The position numbers and the translations under genes are program-made. From contig DATJGS010000023.1 in NCBI GenBank assembly GCA_035494735.1, forward strand, positions 62,001 to 126,000: DNA of 64,000 nt, read 5' to 3'. Positions within the stretch are counted from its first letter, which is position 1; each line of letters starts with the position of its first letter. The stretch comes from DATJGS01 sp035494735. Lineage in GTDB: Bacteria > Eisenbacteria > RBG-16-71-46. Below the pieces are notes generated by a model that saw only the letters and a list, made by a program, of their open reading frames with translations, was not told the origin of the DNA and did not search any database. This document shows positions 54,512-63,396 of the stretch, one piece after another.

Positions 54512-56211
54512 TGCGCGGCGCGAGAACGTTGTTCGGCATCGTGGGAGTCGTGGGCGCGCTGGCGGCCGGTGTCGCGGGCGCGGCGCCGCGGCTCGACTAT
54601 CGCGGCACGATCGTCAGCGCGCGCCAGGCCGGCGCGCTGTTCGAGCCGGCGTTGCGCGCGCCGCGCGACTCGAGCGCGCTGGCCGGGGCTCTGGCCGCGC
54701 TCGCCGGGCGGCTCGAGGACCTGGGTTATCTCGGCGCCCGCGTCGGCGCGCGCTGGGACAGCACGTCGGGGCCGACGCTCGTCGTCCAGGCCCGCGAGGG
54801 CCGGCGCTCCGCGCTCGTCGACTGGCGCCTCGGCGCCGCGTCGCCCGCCGACTCGGTGGTATGGGCGGGCGCGTTCCACGCACCGGTCTGGGGCTCGCCG
54901 GCGGATCTGGGCGCGGCCGTGACGTCCGCCGTCGAACGCGTGTCGTCGGACGGCTACCCGTACGCCGTGCTCGGGGTCAGCGGCTGGGACGTGGACTCGG
55001 CGGGCGCGCACGCGCGTCTCTCGGGCGCGCTCGGCCCGCGCGTCACCGTCACGCGCGTGCGCGTCGACGGCCTGCGCGTGACGCGCCCCGAGCTGGCCGC
55101 GCGCGCGATCGGCCGGCTGTCGGGTCAGCCGTATCGCCGCGCGAGCGCGGAAGCGGCGCGCGATCGTCTCGATCAGCTCGGGCTGTTCCGCAGCGTGCGC
55201 TTGGAAGGGCTCGAAGGCGAAGGCGACTGGAGCCGGGCGCAGCTCGTGTACCGCGTCGAGGAGCCGCGCTACAACTCGTTCGAGGGCGTGGTCGGCGTGC
55301 AGGGCCAGACCGGCACGGTCGGGCTCGCGCATCTCGAGCTGGGCAACGTGCTCGGCACCGGGCGCAGCGTCGGGCTGCGCTGGGAGGCGCGCGGGCGCGG
55401 CGTCGTCAACTTCAGCGCGCGCGCCGCCGAGCCGCTCGTGTTGGGCACCCCGCTCCGCCTCGAGGGCGCGATCGAGCAGCTCGTGCAGGACTCCACGTTC
55501 ACGCGCACGCAGTGGGGCGGGCGCGCCGTGTTCGCGCTCGGCGCCGGCGAACGCGTCGAGGCCGGCTACGAGGAGCAGAGCGTCGTGCAGGAGGCCGGCC
55601 AGGTCGAGCACGCCGCGCTGCAGAACACCGTGTTCGCGCTGGAGCGCACCACGCTCGACGATCCGCTGGGCGCCCGGCGCGGAACCCGCGCGCGCGTCAG
55701 CGCGACGCAGGGGTTCAAGACCGAGACGCTGCGCCCGCCGGGCAAGCGCACGGCCCGCGCCAGCGCCGTCGAACTGAACGGTGAGTGGGCCCATCCGGCG
55801 CGCGGCTCGGCCGCCCTGTCGCTCGCGGTTCAGTCGGCGGGGCGCTTCAGCTCGCAGCGCGTGCTGCCGGTGTTCGAGCGCTATCCGCTCGGCGGCACGA
55901 CGTCGTTGCGGGGTTTCGACGAGGACGCGTTCCGCGTCGACCGGTACGTGCTGACGCGATTCGAGTATCGTTGGTTCTTCGGGCCCCACGCCCAGCGCAC
56001 GTTCCTGTTCTGGGACCACGCCTGGACCGCGACGCGGCTCGCCGACTCGCTGGGCACCACGGACCACCTCGAGAACCGCGAGCACGATGGCATCGGCTTC
56101 GGGCTCCGCCTCGAGACGGCCGGGGGGCTCGTCGGCATCGACTATGGTCTCGAGCCCGGGCGCCCGCCGCTCGAGGGCAAGATCCACCTGCAGCTCGTCT
56201 CCACGTTCTAA
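54511..56211 (+). CDS. Omp85/BamA-superfamily outer-membrane protein
   Basis: A 566-residue protein with a signal peptide (residues 1-24). Residues about 60-240 form POTRA-like domains (RLEDLGYLGARVGARW; VTRVRVDGLRVTRPELAAR). The C-terminal half is a 16-strand-type barrel with the surface-antigen motif YPLGGTTSLRGFDEDAFR (residues about 459-476), which matches the conserved RGF loop of Omp85 proteins, and a C-terminal aromatic (VSTF). It is shorter than BamA (about 800) and closer in size to TamA or FhaC types. It probably inserts or transports a specific client, perhaps the barrel encoded just upstream. Confidence 0.87.
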   Translation: MRGARTLFGIVGVVGALAAGVAGAAPRLDYRGTIVSARQAGALFEPALRAPRDSSALAGALAALAGRLEDLGYLGARVGARWDSTSGPTLVVQAREGRRSALVDWRLGAASPADSVVWAGAFHAPVWGSPADLGAAVTSAVERVSSDGYPYAVLGVSGWDVDSAGAHARLSGALGPRVTVTRVRVDGLRVTRPELAARAIGRLSGQPYRRASAEAARDRLDQLGLFRSVRLEGLEGEGDWSRAQLVYRVEEPRYNSFEGVVGVQGQTGTVGLAHLELGNVLGTGRSVGLRWEARGRGVVNFSARAAEPLVLGTPLRLEGAIEQLVQDSTFTRTQWGGRAVFALGAGERVEAGYEEQSVVQEAGQVEHAALQNTVFALERTTLDDPLGARRGTRARVSATQGFKTETLRPPGKRTARASAVELNGEWAHPARGSAALSLAVQSAGRFSSQRVLPVFERYPLGGTTSLRGFDEDAFRVDRYVLTRFEYRWFFGPHAQRTFLFWDHAWTATRLADSLGTTDHLENREHDGIGFGLRLETAGGLVGIDYGLEPGRPPLEGKIHLQLVSTF

Positions 56212-56225
56212 AGAGGAGGACGCCC

Positions 56226-58328
56226 GTGACGCTGGCCGAACGCACCGCGCAGGTCTTCGCGCCGGGCGGCGCGCTGCCCCGCACGTTCCCGGCGTGGGAG
56301 GCGCGCCCGGGACAGGTCGACCTGGCCCGCGCCATCGGACGCTGCGTGGAGAACGGCGGCGTGCTGCTCGCCGAGGCGCCGACCGGCGTCGGCAAGTCGC
56401 TCGCGTACCTGGTGCCGGCCGTGCTGCACGCCGCCTCGCGCGATGCCCGCGTCGTCGTCGCCACGTGCACGCGTTCGCTTCAAGACCAGCTGTTCGAGCG
56501 CGACCTGCCCGCGCTGCTCGACGCGCTCGGCCGGCCGCCGCTGCGCGTCGCGCGGCTCAAGGGCAAGCAGAACTACGTGTGTCCGCGCGCGCTGGACCTG
56601 GAGCAGCCCGAAGCCGCCGACGAGCGCGAATTGCTGGACGCGGTGCGCGCGTGGGCGGCCGAGGATCCGGAAGGGGATCTCGACCGCTTCGAGTCCGGCG
56701 ATCCGGACGGCCTGCGCCGGCTGCGGCCGCGCCTCGGCGCCGACCCGGCGGCGTGCACGCTGGCGACGTGCCGGCGCGGGCGCGACTGCTTCTGGGTGCG
56801 CGCGCGCCGGCAGGCCGCGGACGCCCAGTTGCTGATCGTGAACCACGCGTTGCTCGCGCTGTCGGGCGAGAGCGACGGACTGCTGCCCGACTTCGACGTG
56901 CTGATCGTCGACGAGGCCCACCGCCTGGAAGGCGTGCTGCTCGCGCAGCTCGAGCGCAGCGTGTCGCGGCATCGCTTCGAGGAACTGTTCCGGCTGCTCG
57001 GCGCGCCGCGGGCCCGTGGGCGCCGCGTCGCGCGCGCCGGTTCGCTGCTCAAGCGCCTGGCCGGCGCGCCGCTGCTCGCGAAGAGCGGCGCGGAGGCGCT
57101 GGCCGACAGCGCGGCCCGGCTCGAGACGCGGCTCGCCGAGGCGCGGGCCAACGTCGCGGCTCTGTTCGACGCGATCCCGCAGCCCAGAGGCGACGGCGGT
57201 CCGTACGCCGCGCGCGAGCGCTATCGCTCGGCGTCGGAACTGCTCGGCAGGGGCCTCGAGCCGCTCGAGGCGGTGCTCGGCGATTGCGCGGACCTGGCGC
57301 GTACGCTCCAGCGCCTCGGTGAGGGCGCGGGGCGCGGCGCGGCGGGCGGGCCCGCGGTCGAATGGGCCGCGGAGTGCGACCAGCTGGCGGCGCGCTTCAC
57401 GGGGCTCGGCGACGATCTCGCGAACGTGGCGGACGCGCGCTATCCGGACTGGGTGTACTGGCGGAGCGCGTCGGGCAGCGGCGTCGAGCTGCACGGCGCG
57501 CCGATCACGGCCGGCGCCGACGCGCGGCGGCTGGTGCTCGGCCGCGCGCGCGCCTCGGTGCTGACGTCGGCCACGCTCACGGCGTCGGGCGACGCGTCGT
57601 TCCTGGCCGGGCGGCTCGGACTCGGCGAGCGCTGGGGTGTGCCCTACGAGGTGCGCACGGTGCCGTCGCCGTTTCCGCTCGCGCAGCAGATGCGCGTGTT
57701 CACGGTGGCCGGCGAAGCGGACGAGGCCGCGGCCGTGGCCGACGTCGTCGCCGCGCTCGCGGAACGCGTGCCGCGCAATCAGCTCGTGCTGTTCACGTCG
57801 CACGAGCGGCTGCGCCGCGCGCGCGCGCGGCTGATCGAGCGCCTGCCCGCCGGCCGCACGCTGTGGGCGCAGGAGTGGGACGGCACGGCGGGACGGCTCA
57901 GCGAACGCTTTCGCGCGACGCGCGGCGCCATCTTGCTCGGCGTGCAGAGCCTGTGGGAAGGTGTGGACTTTCCCGGTGATGCGTTGGAGATCCTCGTCGT
58001 GGCGCGGTTGCCGTTCTCGGTTCCGGACGATCCGCAGGTCGCCTCGCGGGCCGAACGGCTGCGCGAGGCGGGAGAGGATCCGTTCCGCGCCGACGCCTTG
58101 CCGGAGGCGGTGTTGCGCTTCCGCCAGGGCGTCGGGCGGCTGATCCGCCGGGCCGACGATCGGGGCGCGCTCGTCGTGTGCGATCCGCGTCTGGCCCGGG
58201 CGTCGTACCGCCGCGCGTTCACCGAGGTCCTGCCGGTCGCGCCGCGCGACCTCCGCGACGCGCGCGCGGTCGCCGACGAGGTGCGGCGCTTCTTCGAGGA
58301 GGACGTGGTCGTGGGGAGGGACGCGTGA
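56226..58328 (+). CDS. DinG-type ATP-dependent DNA helicase (XPD-like, Fe-S)
   Basis: A 700-residue superfamily 2 helicase with a GTG start preceded by AGAGGAGGA. Walker A is APTGVGKS (residues 51-58) and the DEAH box is at 229-232 (LIVDEAHR). Four cysteines at 119, 177, 182 and 188 (NYVCPRAL and CTLATCRRGRDC) form the iron-sulfur cluster site typical of DinG/XPD. The C-terminal half has SVLTSATL, GVQSLWEGVDFPG and RFRQGVGRLIRR (motifs IV-VI). DinG helicases resolve R-loops and damaged forks. No exonuclease domain is fused. Its stop overlaps the hutH start by 4 bp, an unexpected coupling. Confidence 0.92.
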   Translation: MTLAERTAQVFAPGGALPRTFPAWEARPGQVDLARAIGRCVENGGVLLAEAPTGVGKSLAYLVPAVLHAASRDARVVVATCTRSLQDQLFERDLPALLDALGRPPLRVARLKGKQNYVCPRALDLEQPEAADERELLDAVRAWAAEDPEGDLDRFESGDPDGLRRLRPRLGADPAACTLATCRRGRDCFWVRARRQAADAQLLIVNHALLALSGESDGLLPDFDVLIVDEAHRLEGVLLAQLERSVSRHRFEELFRLLGAPRARGRRVARAGSLLKRLAGAPLLAKSGAEALADSAARLETRLAEARANVAALFDAIPQPRGDGGPYAARERYRSASELLGRGLEPLEAVLGDCADLARTLQRLGEGAGRGAAGGPAVEWAAECDQLAARFTGLGDDLANVADARYPDWVYWRSASGSGVELHGAPITAGADARRLVLGRARASVLTSATLTASGDASFLAGRLGLGERWGVPYEVRTVPSPFPLAQQMRVFTVAGEADEAAAVADVVAALAERVPRNQLVLFTSHERLRRARARLIERLPAGRTLWAQEWDGTAGRLSERFRATRGAILLGVQSLWEGVDFPGDALEILVVARLPFSVPDDPQVASRAERLREAGEDPFRADALPEAVLRFRQGVGRLIRRADDRGALVVCDPRLARASYRRAFTEVLPVAPRDLRDARAVADEVRRFFEEDVVVGRDA

Positions 58329-59851
58329 TCGAACTGGGCGCCCGGCCGCTGGCGCTGGCCGACATCGTGAACGTCGCACGGGGTTCCGGGAACGACGCGC
58401 GCGTCACGCTTTCGGCCGCGGCGCGCGCGCGCATGATGGCGAGTCGCGGGGTCGTCGAGAGCGCGGTGCGCGAGCGCCGCGTCGTGTACGGCGTCACGAC
58501 CGGCTTCGGCGAACTCAAGGACCGCCACATCGCGCCCGAGCAGGTGCGCCAGCTGCAGATCAACCTGTTGCGCTCGCATTCCGCCGGCGTCGGCGCGGCC
58601 GCGCCGCGCGACATCGTGCGCGCCATGCTGCTGCTGCGCGCCGCGTCGCTGGCCCACGGGTACTCCGGTTGCCGCCCCGAGATCGTGGAGACGCTGCTCG
58701 CGCTCCTCGAGCGCGACGTCACCCCGTTCGTGCCGCTCGAGGGCTCGGTGGGCGCGTCGGGGGACCTGGCGCCGCTCGCGCACCTCGCGTCCGTGCTGAC
58801 CGGCGAGGGCGAAGCCTGGCTCGGCGAACAGCGCATGCCGGCCGCGCTGGCCCTGCGCGGCGCCGGCCTGCAGCCGCTCGAGCTGGAGGCCAAGGAAGGG
58901 CTCGCGCTCATCAACGGGACGCAACTCTCGACCGCGCTGGCCGCGCTCGCGCTCGCCGACGGCCTTCGCGTGTGGGAGGCGGCGGTGGCCACCGCCGCGC
59001 TGTCCATCGAAGTCCTGCTGGGCTCGTTCCAACCCGCGCGCGAAGACGTCCAGGCGTTGCGCCCGTACCGCGGCGCGTTCGAAGTGGCGCGCCGGCTGCG
59101 CGCGTACGCGCGGGAGAGCGCGCTCGTCGAATCGCACGCCGATTGCGGGCGCGTCCAGGACGCCTACTCGCTGCGCTGCACGCCGCAGGTGCTGGGCGCG
59201 TCGTGGGATGCGCTCGCGCACGTCGGGCGGCAGCTCGAGACCGAGTTCAATTCGGTCAACGACAATCCGCTCGTGTTCGCGGACAAGAACGACGTGGTCT
59301 CGGCCGGGCACTTCCACGCGCAGCCGGTCGCGCTCGTCGCCGACTACCTGAAGATCGCCGTGGCCGAGATGGCGTCGCTCGCCGAGCGCCGGCTCGACCG
59401 CCTGCTGGACGCGCGCGTGTCGGAGCTGCCCGCGGTGCTCGCCGCCGAGCCGGGGCTGGAGAGCGGCTACATGCTGGCCCAGTACACGGCCGCCGCGCTC
59501 GTGTCCGAAAACAAAGTGCTGTGCCATCCGGCGAGCGTGGACTCGATCCCGACCGGGGCCGGGATCGAGGACCACGTGAGCATGGCGCCGATCGCCGGTC
59601 GCCACGCGCTCAAGGTCACCGAGAACGCGTCGCGTGTCGTCGCGCTCGAACTGCTGTGCGCGTGCCGCGCGCTGGAGTTTCGCCGGCCGCTCACCGCCGG
59701 CGCGGGCTCCGAGCGACTGTACGGCGCGCTGCGCCGTCGCGTGCCGGCGCCGGACGGCGACCGCCCGCTGTCGGGCGCGTGCGAAACCGCGTCGCGCTGG
59801 ATCCTGTCGGGCGCCGTGTCGCGCCTGACCGAGGAGGTCCTCGAGGCATGA
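58325..59851 (+). CDS. hutH: Histidine ammonia-lyase
   Basis: A 508-residue enzyme removing ammonia from L-histidine to give urocanate. The MIO prosthetic group forms from Ala144-Ser145-Gly146 in GSVGASGDLAPLAHL. Other signatures are YGVTTGFGELKDRHI near residue 55, VNDNPLVF and EDHVSMAPIAGRHAL. The GTG start at 58325 overlaps the DinG stop and the end overlaps hutU by 4 bp. Length and motifs are standard. Confidence 0.94.
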   Translation: MIELGARPLALADIVNVARGSGNDARVTLSAAARARMMASRGVVESAVRERRVVYGVTTGFGELKDRHIAPEQVRQLQINLLRSHSAGVGAAAPRDIVRAMLLLRAASLAHGYSGCRPEIVETLLALLERDVTPFVPLEGSVGASGDLAPLAHLASVLTGEGEAWLGEQRMPAALALRGAGLQPLELEAKEGLALINGTQLSTALAALALADGLRVWEAAVATAALSIEVLLGSFQPAREDVQALRPYRGAFEVARRLRAYARESALVESHADCGRVQDAYSLRCTPQVLGASWDALAHVGRQLETEFNSVNDNPLVFADKNDVVSAGHFHAQPVALVADYLKIAVAEMASLAERRLDRLLDARVSELPAVLAAEPGLESGYMLAQYTAAALVSENKVLCHPASVDSIPTGAGIEDHVSMAPIAGRHALKVTENASRVVALELLCACRALEFRRPLTAGAGSERLYGALRRRVPAPDGDRPLSGACETASRWILSGAVSRLTEEVLEA

Positions 59852-61521
59852 GCGCTCCGAGCGCATCACGCGTGGTGCGGGCGCCGCGCGGCCGCGAACT
59901 CAGCTGCCAGGGCTGGGCTCAGGAGGCGGCGCTGCGCATGCTCATGAACAACCTCGACCCGGACGTGGCCGAACGACCCGAGGACCTCGTCGTGTACGGC
60001 GGCACCGGCAAGGCGGCGCGGAACTGGGAAGCCTTCGAGCGCATCGTCACGTCGCTGCGCGCGCTCGAGGGCGACGAGACGCTGCTCGTCCAGTCGGGCA
60101 AGCCGGTCGGCGTGTTCCGCACCCATGCCGGCGCGCCGCGCGTGCTGATCGCGAACTCGCTGCTCGTGCCGCGCTGGGCGACGCTCGAGCACTTCTGGGA
60201 GCTGGAAGCGAAGGGCCTCATCATGTACGGCCAGATGACCGCGGGCTCGTGGATCTACATCGGCTCGCAGGGCATCGTGCAGGGCACGTTCGAGACGTTC
60301 GCCGAGTGCGCGGCGCGGCACTTCGGCGGCACGCTCGCCGGACGTCTCGTGCTGACCGCGGGGCTCGGCGGGATGGGCGGCGCGCAGCCGCTCGCCGTGA
60401 CCATGAACGGCGGCGTGTGCCTGGCCGTCGAGGTCGATCCGGCGCGCGCGCAGCGTCGCGTGGACGGCGGCTATTGCGACCGCATGACCGTCCGCCTCGA
60501 CGAGGCGCTCGCGTGGTGCCGCGAGGCCGTCGCCGCGCGGCGGCCGCTCAGCGTCGGTCTCGTCGCGAACGCGGCGACGGCGCACCACGACGTGCTGCGG
60601 GCCGGGCTCGTGCCCGACATCGCGACCGACCAGACGTCCGCGCACGATCCGCTCCACGGCTACGTGCCGGCCGGACTGACGCTCGAACAGGCCGCGGCGC
60701 TGCGCGCGAGCGCGCCCGAGGAGTACGTGCGCCGCGCGCGCGAATCGATGGCCGAACAGGTGCGGGCGCTGCTCGCGATGCGCGAGCGCGGCACGGTGCT
60801 GTTCGACTACGGCAACAACCTGCGCGGCGAAGCCGAGAAGGGCGGGCTGCCGCACGAGCGCGCGTTCTCGTACCCGGGCTTCGTGCCCGAATACATCCGG
60901 CCGCTGTTCGCGGTGGGCAAGGGGCCGTTCCGCTGGGCCGCGCTGTCCGGCGACCCCGAGGACATCCTGGCCACCGACCGTGCCGCGCTCGAGGAGTTCC
61001 CGGACGACGCGCGGCTGCACCGCTGGATTCCGCTCGCGGAGAAGCACGTGCCCTTCCAGGGGCTCCCGGCGCGCATCTGCTGGCTGGGCTACGGCGAGCG
61101 CCATCGACTCGGCCTGCGCTTCAATCGCATGGTGCGCGAAGGCGCGCTGAAGGCGCCGATCGTCATCGGCCGCGACCACCTGGACACCGGTTCCGTGGCG
61201 TCGCCGTATCGCGAGACCGAGGGCATGCGCGACGGCAGCGACGCGATCGCGGACTGGCCCATCCTGAACGCGCTCCTCAACTGTGCGTCCGGCGCGTCGT
61301 GGGTCAGCGTGCACCATGGCGGCGGCGTCGGCATCGGCAACTCGATCCACGCGGGGCTCGTGATCGTGGCCGACGGCAGCGCGGACGCCGACGCGCGCCT
61401 CGAGCGCGTCCTGACGAACGATCCGGGGAGCGGCGTCATGCGACACGCGGACGCCGGCTATCCGGAGGCGATCGCGCACGCGCGCAAGACCGGCATGAAG
61501 CTGCCCGGGATCACGTCGTGA
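59848..61521 (+). CDS. hutU: Urocanate hydratase
   Basis: A 557-residue NAD-dependent enzyme that hydrates urocanate to imidazolonepropionate. Visible family blocks are VVYGGTGKAARNWEAF (residues about 48-63), MTAGSWIYIGSQGIVQGTFE (NAD-binding area), GGMGGAQPLAVTMNGG, ICWLGYGERHRLG with the family's active-site cysteine block, and GGGVGIGNSIHAG near the end. It is coupled to hutH by an ATGA overlap and followed 19 bp later by hutI. Confidence 0.95.
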   Translation: MSAPSASRVVRAPRGRELSCQGWAQEAALRMLMNNLDPDVAERPEDLVVYGGTGKAARNWEAFERIVTSLRALEGDETLLVQSGKPVGVFRTHAGAPRVLIANSLLVPRWATLEHFWELEAKGLIMYGQMTAGSWIYIGSQGIVQGTFETFAECAARHFGGTLAGRLVLTAGLGGMGGAQPLAVTMNGGVCLAVEVDPARAQRRVDGGYCDRMTVRLDEALAWCREAVAARRPLSVGLVANAATAHHDVLRAGLVPDIATDQTSAHDPLHGYVPAGLTLEQAAALRASAPEEYVRRARESMAEQVRALLAMRERGTVLFDYGNNLRGEAEKGGLPHERAFSYPGFVPEYIRPLFAVGKGPFRWAALSGDPEDILATDRAALEEFPDDARLHRWIPLAEKHVPFQGLPARICWLGYGERHRLGLRFNRMVREGALKAPIVIGRDHLDTGSVASPYRETEGMRDGSDAIADWPILNALLNCASGASWVSVHHGGGVGIGNSIHAGLVIVADGSADADARLERVLTNDPGSGVMRHADAGYPEAIAHARKTGMKLPGITS

Positions 61522-61540
61522 GCGCGCGGGGGGAGGCGTC

Positions 61541-62830
61541 GTGACGCTGGGGCGCGAATTCAGCGGCAAGGCCGTGGCCGGGCGCACGGCCTACGTGATC
61601 CTGCACAACACGTCCGAGGTCGTGACCCCGGACGCCGAGGGCAGGCGCATCCTGCGCTTTCCGAAGGGCGCGATCGTGTTCCAGGACGGCCGCGTGGTGG
61701 AGATCGGCAGCGGCGCCGAGCTGTCGCACCGCCACCGCGAAGCCCGGCCGCTGAACGCGAACGGCCGCCTGGTGACGCCGGGTCTCGTCGACTGCCACAC
61801 GCACATGATCTTCGCGGGCAACCGCGCCGCCGAGTTCCAGCGCCGCCTGGCCGGGGAGAGCTACGCCGCCATCGCGGCCGCCGGCGGCGGCATCCGCTCG
61901 ACCGTCGCGGCGACGCGCGCCGAGCGCGAGGACGTGCTCGAGAAGAGCCTGGCGAATCGCCTCGAGCGCTGGCGTGCGAACGGCTGTACGAGCGTCGAGG
62001 TCAAGAGCGGCTACGGCCTCGTGCCGACCGCCGAGATGCGCCTGCTCGAGCTGATGCGCGGTGCCGCGCAGCGCGTGCCGGTGCGCGTGCACCGCACCGC
62101 GCTGCTGCTGCACGCGCTGCCCGAGGAGTTCGCCGGGCGCCGCGAGGAGTTCGTGCGCGAGCTGTGCGAGCGCACGCTGCCCGACATCCGCCGCCGCGAC
62201 CTGGCGCATGCCGTGGACGTGTTCTGCGAATCGCTCGCGTTCTCGCCGGCCGAGTGCCGCCAGGTGCTGGTCGCGGCCCACGCGCTCGGCTTCGCGCTGC
62301 GCGTGCACGCCGACCAGATGGAGCGGGGCGGCGGCGCGGCGCTGGCCGCCGAGCTCGGCGCGCGCTCCGCGGACCATCTCGAGTGCGCGACGCTCGAGGA
62401 CTGGCGCGCGCTCGCCGCGGCCGGCACGGTCGGCGTGCTGCTGCCCGCGGCCGCGCTCACCCTGGGGCAGCGCCTGCCCGACGCGAAGATGCTGCGCGCG
62501 AGCGGCGCGCGCTGGGCGATCGCCACGGACTTCAATCCGGGCACGGCGCCGGCCCAGTCGCTGCTCGAGTGCGCGGCCCTGGCGGCGCGTCTGTCCGGGT
62601 TCACGGCCGAAGAGACGCTGATGTCGCTGACCTGGAACGCGGCGCACGTGCTGGGCGCGACCGCCGACGTCGGCCACCTGATGCCCGGCGCCTGGGGCGA
62701 CGCGGTCACGTGGGAGTGCGAGACGCTGGAAGAGCTGCCGTACTGGATGCCGGCGGTGCGCCCCGACTGCGTGTTCATGCGCGGAGCCGACCTGGCCCTG
62801 CCCAGCGTGGAACGCCGGGTGTGGCCGTGA
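61541..62830 (+). CDS. hutI: Imidazolonepropionase
   Basis: A 429-residue amidohydrolase that opens the ring of 4-imidazolone-5-propanoate to N-formimino-L-glutamate. Metal ligands are visible in DCHTHMIFAG (residues about 84-93), with EVKSGYGLV, LRVHADQM, SADHLE and the late ATDFNPGT motif. The GTG at 61541 follows GGGAGG by 5 bases. Its stop overlaps the next GTG by 4 bp. Confidence 0.94.
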   Translation: MTLGREFSGKAVAGRTAYVILHNTSEVVTPDAEGRRILRFPKGAIVFQDGRVVEIGSGAELSHRHREARPLNANGRLVTPGLVDCHTHMIFAGNRAAEFQRRLAGESYAAIAAAGGGIRSTVAATRAEREDVLEKSLANRLERWRANGCTSVEVKSGYGLVPTAEMRLLELMRGAAQRVPVRVHRTALLLHALPEEFAGRREEFVRELCERTLPDIRRRDLAHAVDVFCESLAFSPAECRQVLVAAHALGFALRVHADQMERGGGAALAAELGARSADHLECATLEDWRALAAAGTVGVLLPAAALTLGQRLPDAKMLRASGARWAIATDFNPGTAPAQSLLECAALAARLSGFTAEETLMSLTWNAAHVLGATADVGHLMPGAWGDAVTWECETLEELPYWMPAVRPDCVFMRGADLALPSVERRVWP

Positions 62831-63393
62831 GCGCGTCCCCCACGCGGCCCGACGAAGCCTTCTTCGTGCGAGATCTGGCCGCGGCCGGGGTGCGCTACGT
62901 CATGACCGGATCGTCGGCCGCTTCCCACTACGTGGCGATCGATGCGCCCGCCGACTTCGACATGACGCCCGAATGCTCCGCGGACAACCTCGCCCGGCTC
63001 GCCTCGTGCCTCGCGCGCTGGGGCGCGCGGCCCGTCAGTCGTCCGGACTGGAAGCGCACGTTGAGCCCTGAGGCCGCGGCGGCGTGGCGACCGTTTCCCG
63101 CCGAAGAGGCGCAACTCGATCATCAGATGTCGACGCCGCACGGGCTGTTCGACGTGGTTCCGCGCGTCGCCGGCTCGTTCGAGCACTTGATGCGCCGGGC
63201 GCGGGTCATGAGCTTGTTCGGCGTCGACGTGTTCATCGCGCATCCCGACGATCTCCTGGCCACGCTGCGCGCCGACGTCCTGGAGAAGCACCGAATGCGC
63301 GCGGCGGCGCTCGCCGGTCTCGCGGCGCGAAACGACCCCGGCGCCCGGTCCGAACCCGCGGGCCCCGAAGTCCCGACCCCAGGAGATCGCTGA
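62827..63393 (+). CDS. Nucleotidyltransferase-like protein inside the hut operon
   Basis: A 188-residue protein. The N-terminal half reads LAAAGVRYVMTGSSAASHY (residues about 18-36), then APADFDM, and NLARLASCLARWGARP. This follows the G-[GS]-x-AA-x-H and D-x-D pattern of small nucleotidyltransferase-fold proteins (DUF6036/AbiEii-like), but the second Gly of GG is Ser and only one Asp pair (DFD) is clear. The C-terminal end is polar. It overlaps hutI by 4 bp and precedes ftcD by 3 bp. No role in histidine breakdown is known for this family, so it could be a passenger or a regulator. Confidence 0.62.
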   Translation: MSASPTRPDEAFFVRDLAAAGVRYVMTGSSAASHYVAIDAPADFDMTPECSADNLARLASCLARWGARPVSRPDWKRTLSPEAAAAWRPFPAEEAQLDHQMSTPHGLFDVVPRVAGSFEHLMRRARVMSLFGVDVFIAHPDDLLATLRADVLEKHRMRAAALAGLAARNDPGARSEPAGPEVPTPGDR

Positions 63394-63396
63394 ACC

